DNA from: Bacteroidales bacterium
GTDB taxonomy: Bacteria; Bacteroidota; Bacteroidia; Bacteroidales; UBA932
Assembly (NCBI GenBank): GCA_024398125.1
Contig: JAKSJO010000004.1
Location: 33,340-97,339, forward strand
DNA length: 64,000 nucleotides
Direction: 5' to 3'
Position numbers and translations under genes: made by a program. The stretch's first letter is position 1. Every line of letters starts with the position of its first letter. Under the pieces are notes generated by a model. That model made no database searches and had not been told where the DNA came from. It saw only the letters and a program-made list of their open reading frames with translations. Positions 8,221 through 15,463 of the stretch are shown one piece after another.

Positions 8221-9803
8221 ATCGTAGACCTCTGATTATTGCCCTTCTGGGCATGGCTATCGGCGCTCTGGGCGTGCTGACCATCCAGAATCTTGCTCCC
8301 AGGAAGAAACTGGATGTCAGTGGTGCCAGCTGGCGTAAGTTGAACCTGGTCCTGGAGGAGGTTGAGAAGCGGTACGTAGATACCATAGACCGCAAGGCGA
8401 TGACAGATGCCGCCGTGATCGCGGCTCTGAAGGAGCTGGATCCGCATACGGTTTACATGCCGCCTGTCGAGCTTGAGGAATCGGAGACTGAGCTTGCCGG
8501 AAATTTCGATGGAATCGGAATACAGTTCAATGTTCCGAACGACACGGCTATCGTCATCGACGCTATCCCCGGAGGCCCGGCTGCAAAGGTGGGAATGAGG
8601 CAGGGTGACCGTCTGCTCAAGGTTGACGACATCAATATCGCCGGTGTGAAGTATCCCCAGGACAGCATGGTCCGCCGCATGAAGGGACCTGCAGGAACAA
8701 AGGTTGTCGTCACGGTCGGCCGCGGTTCCGAGGTGATTCCGTTCGAGATCACCCGCGGCAAGATTCCTGTGCATTGCGTGGAAGCTTCTTTCATGCTCAA
8801 CGACACTACCGGATATATCAGACTTGCCAAATTTTCACGTACAACCGCCCAGGAAGTGACATTGGCGGCTCTGGAGCTGCTTGACAAAAAGATGGCCGAG
8901 CTCATACTCGACCTTCGTGGAAACACCGGAGGCTATATGGACCAGGCTCTGATCCTTTCAAACATGTTCCTTGGCAAGGGCGATATGATCGTGTATATGG
9001 AAGGACTTCACCAGGCGCGTGAGGAGTATAAGGCTGACGGAAAGGGACTGCTTTCCGATGTGCGTCTCAAGGTCCTCATCGATGAGTCATCCGCTTCGTC
9101 CAGCGAGATCTTCGCCGGTGCGATTCAGGATAACGACCGTGGCCTTATTATCGGCCGCAGGTCATTTGGAAAGGGTCTGGTTCAGGAGCCTCTGTATTTT
9201 ACAGATGGCTCAGGCGTGAGAATCACGATTGCCCGTTTCTACACTCCTTCGGGCCGCTGCATCCAGAAACCATATTCCGATGACTACGACTATGACATAG
9301 TCAAGCGTTACAATGACGGCGAGATGCTCGATGCCGACAGCATAAAGGTTGACAAGTCGGAGATATTCAAGACAGTCGGTGGCCGTACAGTATATGGCGG
9401 AGGCGGCATCGTTCCGGATGTCTTCGTCCCTGTGGACACCACCAAGGTGACGGCATTCTACCTGAACTGCAACAGGAAGGCGACAGCAATGCGCTTCGCT
9501 TCTGATTTCTTTGACAGGAACAGTGCAAGGCTTTCCGAAATCGACAGTTTCGGAGATCTGATGACCTTCCTCGACAGGGCCGGTCTTGAGGAGAAGTTCC
9601 TCGACTTTGCCCGAAAGAAGGACAATCTCGTACCTGCAGCGGGAGAGTGGGCGCTCAACCGTCCGTACATGATGTCTCAGGTAAGGGCGCTGGTGGGACG
9701 CTATTCGAAGCTTGGTGACAATGCTTTCTATCATCTCTACCTGGATATCGACGAGACGGTGGCGGAGGCTATGAGACCACATGCCTTAGTCTTGCCTGAA
9801 TAG
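8217..9803 (+). CDS. S41 family carboxy-terminal processing protease (CtpA-like)
   Basis: This periplasmic protease has a Ser/Lys dyad and is expected to trim or degrade envelope proteins. The 528 residues begin with an uncleaved anchor or signal (about 5-26). A PDZ domain follows (GIGIQFN ... AIPGGPAAKVGMRQGDRLLKVD, about 97-170), then the S41 catalytic domain. The Ser lies in DESSASSSEIFAGAIQD, the Lys in GRRSFGKGLVQ, and the substrate-binding stretch is LDLRGNTGGYMDQA. Residues about 420-528 form a helical C-terminal extension seen in Bacteroidetes members. The gene overlaps the deaminase gene by 4 bases and is followed by the asnS promoter. Confidence 0.94.
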   Translation: MNRRPLIIALLGMAIGALGVLTIQNLAPRKKLDVSGASWRKLNLVLEEVEKRYVDTIDRKAMTDAAVIAALKELDPHTVYMPPVELEESETELAGNFDGIGIQFNVPNDTAIVIDAIPGGPAAKVGMRQGDRLLKVDDINIAGVKYPQDSMVRRMKGPAGTKVVVTVGRGSEVIPFEITRGKIPVHCVEASFMLNDTTGYIRLAKFSRTTAQEVTLAALELLDKKMAELILDLRGNTGGYMDQALILSNMFLGKGDMIVYMEGLHQAREEYKADGKGLLSDVRLKVLIDESSASSSEIFAGAIQDNDRGLIIGRRSFGKGLVQEPLYFTDGSGVRITIARFYTPSGRCIQKPYSDDYDYDIVKRYNDGEMLDADSIKVDKSEIFKTVGGRTVYGGGGIVPDVFVPVDTTKVTAFYLNCNRKATAMRFASDFFDRNSARLSEIDSFGDLMTFLDRAGLEEKFLDFARKKDNLVPAAGEWALNRPYMMSQVRALVGRYSKLGDNAFYHLYLDIDETVAEAMRPHALVLPE

Positions 9804-9805
9804 GA

Positions 9806-9836
9806 TTTGGGATTAGTCGGAGATTTGTTAAATTTG
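9806..9836 (+). promoter_or_regulatory. Bacteroidetes-type promoter for asnS (TTTG-N19-TAaaTTTG)
   Basis: A -33 TTTG at 9806-9809 and a -7 TAAATTTG at 9829-9836 are separated by 19 bases. This is a full match to the Bacteroides consensus, about 30 bases before the asnS start. Confidence 0.85.
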
Positions 9837-9867
9837 CGGAATCTATTGACGGATATCATATAAAACA

Positions 9868-11271
9868 ATGGAACAGATAAAGAGAACAAAGGTTAAGGAC
9901 CTGCTCAAGTGCGAGCCTGGTATCGAAGTCCTCGCCAAAGGTTGGGTAAGGACAAAAAGAGGAAACAAGAACGTTGCTTTCATCGCACTCAATGACGGTT
10001 CGACCATCAACAATATCCAGATCGTAGTCGACAAGACTGCGGTAGAGGAGAGCCTTCTCCAGAAGATCACAACAGGAGCCTGCATCGGTGTTGCCGGAAA
10101 GCTCGTCGAGTCGGTCGGAGGTGGCCAGGCTGTAGAGATCCAGGCCAGCTCGATCGAGGTTTATGGCGAGTGTGACCCTATGCGTTACCCTCTCCAGAAG
10201 AAAGACACCTCTTTCGAGTACCTCAGAACAGTTGCTCACATGCGTCCTAGGACCAACACCTTCGGTGCAATCCTCCGCGTGCGCAACCAGATGGCCTTCG
10301 CCATCCATGAGTACTTCCACAGCAAGGGTTTCGTATATCTCAATACCCCTCTCATCACCGCATCGGACTGCGAGGGTGCAGGACAGATGTTCCAGGTTAC
10401 CACACTCGACCTGAACAACGTGCCTAAGAACAAGAAGGGCCAGCCTGACTTCACCAAGGATTTCTTCGGAAAGCAGACCAGCCTTACCGTGAGCGGTCAG
10501 CTCGAAGGTGAGCTTGGTGCCACCGCTCTTGGTGAGATCTACACCTTCGGTCCAACCTTCCGTGCTGAGAATTCCAATACTCCTCGCCACCTTGCAGAGT
10601 TCTGGATGGTGGAGCCTGAGATGGCATTCTATGACATCAAGGACAACATGGACCTTGCCGAGGACTTCATCAAGCATCTTGTAAAGTATGCCCTCGATAA
10701 CTGCCGTGATGACATCCAGTTCCTCAATGACCGTTATGACAATGAGCTTATCGCACGTCTCGAGAGCGTCGCTGACACAGAGTTCGTCCGTCTCCCATAT
10801 ACCGAGGGTATCAAGATTCTCGAAGAGGCTATCGCAAACGGTCACGAGTTCGAGTATCCTGTAAGCTGGGGTACCGACCTCCAGAGCGAGCACGAGCGTT
10901 TCCTCGTTGAACAGCATTTCAAGAAGCCTGTGATCCTTACAGACTATCCTAAGGAGATCAAGGCATTCTACATGAAGCAGAATGAGGATGGCAAGACCGT
11001 ACGTGCAATGGACGTACTCTTCCCTAAGATCGGTGAGATCATCGGAGGTTCTGAGCGTGAGGCTTCTCTTGCAAAGATCGAGGAGCGTGTCGACGCTCTT
11101 GGAATGAGCCGTACAAACCTCGAGTGGTACATCGATACCCGCCGTTTCGGTTCATGCCCTCACAGCGGCTTCGGTCTCGGTTTCGAGCGCCTGCTGCTCT
11201 TCGTTACCGGTATGAGCAACATCCGCGACGTGATCCCATTCCCAAGAACTCCAAAGAACGCAGAATACTAG
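9868..11271 (+). CDS. asnS: Asparagine--tRNA ligase
   Basis: Class IIb aminoacyl-tRNA synthetase of 467 residues that charges tRNA-Asn in the cytoplasm. An N-terminal OB-fold anticodon-binding domain (about 10-110; [20 protein letters not shown]) is followed by the catalytic core. The core carries motif 2 ([20 protein letters not shown]) and motif 3 ([15 protein letters not shown]). The sequence [15 protein letters not shown] precedes the insertion typical of AsnRS. Asn rather than Asp specificity is inferred from overall resemblance to bacterial AsnS, such as the WMVEPEMAF block. The gene has its own promoter, and udk follows 3 bases after the stop, so the two are co-transcribed. Confidence 0.96.
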   Translation: MEQIKRTKVKDLLKCEPGIEVLAKGWVRTKRGNKNVAFIALNDGSTINNIQIVVDKTAVEESLLQKITTGACIGVAGKLVESVGGGQAVEIQASSIEVYGECDPMRYPLQKKDTSFEYLRTVAHMRPRTNTFGAILRVRNQMAFAIHEYFHSKGFVYLNTPLITASDCEGAGQMFQVTTLDLNNVPKNKKGQPDFTKDFFGKQTSLTVSGQLEGELGATALGEIYTFGPTFRAENSNTPRHLAEFWMVEPEMAFYDIKDNMDLAEDFIKHLVKYALDNCRDDIQFLNDRYDNELIARLESVADTEFVRLPYTEGIKILEEAIANGHEFEYPVSWGTDLQSEHERFLVEQHFKKPVILTDYPKEIKAFYMKQNEDGKTVRAMDVLFPKIGEIIGGSEREASLAKIEERVDALGMSRTNLEWYIDTRRFGSCPHSGFGLGFERLLLFVTGMSNIRDVIPFPRTPKNAEY

Positions 11272-11274
11272 TAT

Positions 11275-11889
11275 ATGTTGGTCATAGGCATAGCAGGCGG
11301 CTCGGGCAGCGGCAAGACAACGGTTGTAAAGGCCATCACCGAACGCATCGGCAAGAGGGCTGTGGTCATTCCACAGGACAGTTACTACCGTGATTGCAGC
11401 GATCTTCCGGAAGAAGAGAAGAGAGTTCATAACTTCGACCATCCGGATGCAATCGAGTGGGAGCTCCTCTGTGAGCATCTCAAGGCGCTCAAGCGTGGAG
11501 AAAGCATTGAACAGCCTGTCTATTCCTATCTGACTTGCGGCCGTACCGAGGAGACAGTGAAAGTCGAGCCTGCCGATGTCGTGATCATCGAAGGCATTCT
11601 CATCTTTACCTGCAAGGAGCTTATGGACCAGATGGACATCAAGCTCTTTGTGGATGCGGATGACGATGACCGTCTCATGCGTGTCATGGCCCGCGACATT
11701 GCCGAGCGAGGCAAGGATGTCTACTGGGTCATCGAGCGCTATTCGCGTACAGTGAAGCCAATGTATCTCCAGTTCATCAACCCCAGCAAGAGATACGCAG
11801 ACATAATCATCCCGCAGGGTGGACACAACAAGGTTGCAGTCGATGTGATCATCGCGACCATAGAAAAAGCGCTCCAGAACAATTCCTAA
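11275..11889 (+). CDS. udk: Uridine kinase
   Basis: Phosphorylates uridine and cytidine to UMP and CMP in pyrimidine salvage. The 204-residue product has the P-loop GGSGSGKTT (about 8-16), the nucleoside-binding stretch VIPQDSYYRD, NFDHPDAIEW, PVYSYLTCGRTEET and the Asp-containing VIIEGILIF. The length is typical. The gene is tightly linked to asnS upstream and to a TonB-like protein 3 bases downstream. Confidence 0.96.
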   Translation: MLVIGIAGGSGSGKTTVVKAITERIGKRAVVIPQDSYYRDCSDLPEEEKRVHNFDHPDAIEWELLCEHLKALKRGESIEQPVYSYLTCGRTEETVKVEPADVVIIEGILIFTCKELMDQMDIKLFVDADDDDRLMRVMARDIAERGKDVYWVIERYSRTVKPMYLQFINPSKRYADIIIPQGGHNKVAVDVIIATIEKALQNNS

Positions 11890-11892
11890 TCC

Positions 11893-12606
11893 ATGAGAAG
11901 AGAGGACAGAGCAGGACTTTATATCACCGTGATAGTACATCTCACGGTGATTATCGTTTTGCTTATCAGCCAGATCGGCTTTGCCCTCCAGAGTGAGAAT
12001 TCCTTCGTGCTCGACTTCTCGAAACAGGAGCAGATCGAAGAACTCAAGAAGGAATTGGATTTCAAGGAAGAAGTCAGCCGCCGTATCGATGAGCTCATCG
12101 CTGCCCAGGGTGTCAGCATCCCCTCCAATGTCCGCAATGTGGCCGTTGACCGAGGTGCTCTCAGGGATGACAGAGGCACGGATGCCGATCAGCTCTACAA
12201 GGATGCCGAGCGCCTCCAGCAGGACCTTATGAACGGTCACAGTCTCCCGGATGAGCCTGATGATGATTACGTAAGGACTCCATCGAAGAATGACAGCAAG
12301 AAAGAAGAGAAGAAGGCTGTATACTCAGGCCCTTCAGTCGTGTCATATCAGCTTGACGGCCGAAAGGCAAGCCGACTGCCAATTCCGGCATATCGCTGTA
12401 TGGGTGCAGGCGAGGTGACTGTCATAATCAAGGTCGACAACGCAGGAAACGTAACGTTTGCGAAGGTCGACGATGATGTCTCTTCAACCGACAAGTGTCT
12501 GCGCGATTTCGCTGTTCGCGCAGCCCGTGGAGCGAAGTTTTCATCTTCACCTACAGCTCCGGCCAATCAGCTTGGCAACATTGTCTACGCTTTCGTCGCT
12601 CAGTGA
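11893..12606 (+). CDS. TonB-like energy transducer domain protein
   Basis: The product has 237 residues: one N-terminal membrane segment (about 10-32), a charged predicted coiled coil (about 40-70; EQIEELKKELDFKEEVSRR), a polar linker, and a C-terminal TonB_C-like domain (about 150-237). That domain is recognised by PAYRCMGAGEVTVIIKVDNAGNVTFAKV and the closing GNIVYAFVAQ. TonB C-terminal domains contact outer-membrane receptors or related partners and transmit the proton-motive force. There is no Pro-rich TonB linker, so this may be a TonB/TolA-like paralogue rather than the main TonB. Its 3' end overlaps the convergent ABC exporter gene by 7 bases, and no terminator is visible between them. 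Confidence 0.78.
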   Translation: MRREDRAGLYITVIVHLTVIIVLLISQIGFALQSENSFVLDFSKQEQIEELKKELDFKEEVSRRIDELIAAQGVSIPSNVRNVAVDRGALRDDRGTDADQLYKDAERLQQDLMNGHSLPDEPDDDYVRTPSKNDSKKEEKKAVYSGPSVVSYQLDGRKASRLPIPAYRCMGAGEVTVIIKVDNAGNVTFAKVDDDVSSTDKCLRDFAVRAARGAKFSSSPTAPANQLGNIVYAFVAQ

Positions 12607-14240
12607 TTTTCTATTCTGAGAATGCTTCCCGCGAATTGTGTTACTGCTTCGCGGTGGGTTACCCATATTATTGTCTTGTTCCCCGAGAAATGAGCGCTCA
12701 GACGCTCTATGAGGGTATGTTCGGTAGCTGAATCAAGTGCGGATGTCGCCTCGTCCAGAATGAGGATTCCGCCGTCCTGGAGCAGTGCCCTTGCAATTGC
12801 GATACGCTGAGCCTGGCCTTCGCTGAGTCCGCTGCCTTTTTCCGAACATTTTGTATCCATACCATCGGGAAGGTCGAGGACGAAGTCCGCCACGGCCAGA
12901 TGAAGCGCTTCGCGCAGCTTTTCCTCACTCGCATCAGGGGCCGCCATCATAAGGTTCTCGCGGATGCTGCCGCTCATGAGACTGTTACCCTGGGGTACAT
13001 ACATGAAGTTGCAGCGTGTATCGGCGCAGACAGGGACGCTCCTTTTGTTGTCGTAGATTTCGATGCTGCCTCCGTTTGGCTTGAGCAGGGCCAGAATCAG
13101 GCGGGTGAGAGTGCTCTTGCCTGAGCCTGTGGCTCCCATTATTGCAGTGACGCTGCCTGGCTCGAATGTATGCGAGAAATCCGTGAAGACAGGGCCCTTC
13201 TGCTCAGGATATCTGAAATCCAGACCGGTGACGCGTATGCCTGGCACGCCGTCCATCCTTATCGCTCCACTTTCCTTCTCGAGAGGCTGGTCTTCCAGCT
13301 CCATAAGTCGCTCGACGGATGTCAGGCTGTGGATGAACGCCGGGATGTGGCGGCTGATGTCTGCAATAGGTCTTTGGATCTGTCCGACCAGCTGCAGGAA
13401 TGCTGTCATCGTTCCGAATGTGATTGCTCCTGACCTGATGCCGAAAATTCCCCAGAGAAAGGCAGCGCAATAGCCTGCGTTGAATCCGAATCCCATGAAG
13501 CCGCGTGCCGCGGCATTATAGTTCATTCGCTCGACTGTATTGGAGAATATGTCTGCCTGGAGCGATGCCATGCGGTCCATGACCCTTTCCATGCCGGCCA
13601 TTGTCTTTATGAGGATGCGGTTCTGGAGGTTCTCCTGCATGTGTCCCTGTAACTCGCTGTCAAGCGCTCTGATCCTGGAGGTGAGCCTGCGAATTGTCTT
13701 GAAGAACATCTTGCTGCCGATCACGGCGACAGGCATGAGGATCACCAGTACCCAAAGCAGGGCAGGCTGCAGGCTGAACATGTAGATGGCTGCGGCTGCG
13801 AACTGACAGACCGTGATCACGACTGCGGGGACGCGTGAGCATACAAGGTCGTTCACGACGCGTATGTCTTCTTCGAGACGGTTGACTGTATCGGCAGAGT
13901 GAAAGCTCTCGCGGCCGGTCCATTCGGATCGCATGACGTGGCTGAAGTACTGTCTGCGCATCTGGATGGCAGATTTGGTGGTGAACCAGTTTTCCCACCA
14001 GTTTGCACCGAGACGTCCGACCAGCTGGACCATCATGATTCCTATCATCAGCATCACGTGAGTGCCGAGATTCTTGTCGCTGACGCCGCTGGCTATGTCG
14101 ACAAGGGCCTTGCTGACCCATACGAAAGCCATCGATGCGGCAATCTGGATCGCTCCGATGGCGCAGCTGACCACAATCGGACCTATCGCAGGAATGAGCA
14201 TTCCCGACAAGCCTTTCATACATGTTCTAACATCTTTCAT
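12600..14240 (-). CDS. ABC exporter half-transporter (membrane domain fused to ATPase)
   Basis: The product has 546 residues. An N-terminal exporter-type membrane domain with about six helices (about 10-305) is followed by an ABC ATPase (about 325-546). The ATPase has Walker A GATGSGKSTLTRL, a Q-loop in MYVPQGNSLMSG, the signature LSEGQAQRIAIARALL, Walker B ILILDEATSALD and the H-loop WVTHREAV. It lacks an N-terminal C39 peptidase. Its ATG overlaps the stop of a small S26-like peptidase by 4 bases, so the two are translationally coupled. That pairing hints at export of a processed peptide, but lipid export (MsbA-like) cannot be excluded. The substrate is unknown. Confidence 0.9.
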   Translation of the reverse strand: MKDVRTCMKGLSGMLIPAIGPIVVSCAIGAIQIAASMAFVWVSKALVDIASGVSDKNLGTHVMLMIGIMMVQLVGRLGANWWENWFTTKSAIQMRRQYFSHVMRSEWTGRESFHSADTVNRLEEDIRVVNDLVCSRVPAVVITVCQFAAAAIYMFSLQPALLWVLVILMPVAVIGSKMFFKTIRRLTSRIRALDSELQGHMQENLQNRILIKTMAGMERVMDRMASLQADIFSNTVERMNYNAAARGFMGFGFNAGYCAAFLWGIFGIRSGAITFGTMTAFLQLVGQIQRPIADISRHIPAFIHSLTSVERLMELEDQPLEKESGAIRMDGVPGIRVTGLDFRYPEQKGPVFTDFSHTFEPGSVTAIMGATGSGKSTLTRLILALLKPNGGSIEIYDNKRSVPVCADTRCNFMYVPQGNSLMSGSIRENLMMAAPDASEEKLREALHLAVADFVLDLPDGMDTKCSEKGSGLSEGQAQRIAIARALLQDGGILILDEATSALDSATEHTLIERLSAHFSGNKTIIWVTHREAVTQFAGSILRIENH

Positions 14241-14683
14241 ATCAGTCTGCGATATATGCCAAGGATGATTCTTCTTAGTGGCAGCAGTTTCCTCCAGATG
14301 GCTGCGCGTCTCTTATGGGATTTGGAAAAGGGGTCTACGGTTTTCCCGGACGGTTTGTTGATGCTTGTTACGGTGCCATGCAGATCCTCTATCCTGCATG
14401 TCTCTTTTCCGCGCAGATTTCCATCGCCCATCAATGTCACTCTGGAGCCGTCCATCGCCCATATCCTGTGCAGGATATATGCTCCACCGATGCGTGCAAG
14501 CACGATGTCTCCGACTGCATAACCTTCCATATTGCGGAGTGTTACCGTGTCCTTCTCGCCATGGATGAACGGCAGCATGCTGTTCCCTTTGGTAGGGATC
14601 ACGACATCCTTCCCGTTCTCAAGCATCTGAACGGCTTCTCCGAGCAGTACGGAGTTGGAAACAATCAGTTTTTTTGGCTCCAT
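14237..14683 (-). CDS. S24/S26-like signal peptidase family protein
   Basis: A 148-residue protein resembling signal-peptidase-like (S26/SipW-type) serine peptidases. Box B is KGNSMLPFI with the nucleophile Ser35. YAVGDIVLAR and LHRI follow, with His72 in the place of the usual Lys, then LMGDGN (about 84-89). A Ser-His dyad is the arrangement of ER/archaeal-type signal peptidases. No membrane segment is visible; the C terminus (about 115-148) is basic and amphipathic, which could bind membranes. The ATG at 14683 (MEPKKL) is chosen; an upstream in-frame start at 14710 adds nine residues. The gene is coupled to the ABC exporter. Similar peptidase/ABC pairs occur in Bacteroidetes peptide-maturation loci, but no precursor peptide or PqqD-like protein is seen here. 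Confidence 0.75.
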   Translation of the reverse strand: MEPKKLIVSNSVLLGEAVQMLENGKDVVIPTKGNSMLPFIHGEKDTVTLRNMEGYAVGDIVLARIGGAYILHRIWAMDGSRVTLMGDGNLRGKETCRIEDLHGTVTSINKPSGKTVDPFSKSHKRRAAIWRKLLPLRRIILGIYRRLI

Positions 14684-14744
14684 ATTCCGCGAAGTTAGCC
14701 ATAAAAACAATCTCCTACAAGTGGCGTAGAATCTTCAAAAGTGC

Positions 14745-14752
14745 TATCTTTG
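14745..14752 (+). promoter_or_regulatory. Bacteroidetes -7 element (TATCTTTG) for the DUF4290 gene
   Basis: An exact TAnnTTTG match 22 bases before the ATG at 14774, with a weak -33 region. It supports the start at 14774 over the in-frame 14756. Confidence 0.6.
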
Positions 14753-14773
14753 TAATTGACAAACTATGCATAT

Positions 14774-15460
14774 ATGGAACTGATAGACAAGAGCGTTCTG
14801 GATTACAATACCGAGAGAGAAAAGCTTGCCATGCCCGAGTATGGCAGGAATGTGCTGAAGATGGTGGAGCAGCTTAAGGCCATAGAGGACCGCGATAAGC
14901 GCAGTCAGCAGGCGAAGGCTGTCGTAAAGGTCATGGATCTTCTCAATCCTCTGGCCCGCCATCAGGAAAATTACGAACAGAAGCTCTGGGACCACCTGTA
15001 CATGATGGCAGGTCTGGATCTGGATATAGACGCTCCATATCCTGCTCCTGTTGTTGAGGAGCTTAATAGCCGTCCCCAGGTGATTCCTCTTAAGAAGAAG
15101 CCTATAAAGGCATATCACTATGGAAGGAACATCGAGAGCATCATCGATCTTATCGCCGAAGAGCCAGAGGGAGAGGTGCGCACTTCGATGATACGCTCTC
15201 TCGCTGTCTACATGCGTCAGCAGTACCTTATCTGGAACAAGGACAGCGTAGCAGACAGGACAATCTTCGATGATATCGAAAAGATGTCCGAAGGACGTAT
15301 CGTCGTGCCTGAGGATCTGAGTCTCAACAGGATTTCCGACCATGCGAACTTCTCGCGCCCTATGATGTCCATAAATGTCGGTCAGGGCCAGGGAAACGGC
15401 AGCAATGGCAACAGGCAGTGGCAGAGAAACAACAGAAGAAACGGACAGAGGAGAAAGTAG
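14774..15460 (+). CDS. DUF4290 family protein
   Basis: The product has 228 residues and resembles the Bacteroidetes-specific DUF4290 family, whose function is not known to me. The body (about 1-200) is soluble and helical; conserved-looking patches are LDYNTEREKLAMPEYGR and PLARHQENYEQKLWDHLY. The last ~25 residues are Gly/Asn/Gln/Arg-rich and end in NNRRNGQRRK, a basic tail that could bind nucleic acid (inference). The start at 14774 (MELIDKS) fits the promoter at 14745. ftsK begins 3 bases after the stop, so the protein is probably made together with the DNA translocase. Confidence 0.82.
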   Translation: MELIDKSVLDYNTEREKLAMPEYGRNVLKMVEQLKAIEDRDKRSQQAKAVVKVMDLLNPLARHQENYEQKLWDHLYMMAGLDLDIDAPYPAPVVEELNSRPQVIPLKKKPIKAYHYGRNIESIIDLIAEEPEGEVRTSMIRSLAVYMRQQYLIWNKDSVADRTIFDDIEKMSEGRIVVPEDLSLNRISDHANFSRPMMSINVGQGQGNGSNGNRQWQRNNRRNGQRRK

Positions 15461-15463
15461 CCG

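Noticed and set aside
9856-10917. Long minus-strand open frame (353 codons) inside asnS
   Set aside because: It lies fully opposite a well-supported synthetase; its translation shows no domain, and strong codon bias on the plus strand keeps the antisense frame free of stops.
11152-12240. Minus-strand open frame (362 codons) across udk and the TonB-like gene
   Set aside because: It covers two recognised genes on the other strand and its translation looks like antisense of codon-biased DNA, with no motif or promoter.
12600-14683. Complete RiPP or bacteriocin gene cluster
   Set aside because: Only exporter and peptidase are present; no precursor, PqqD-like protein or modification enzyme was found beside them.
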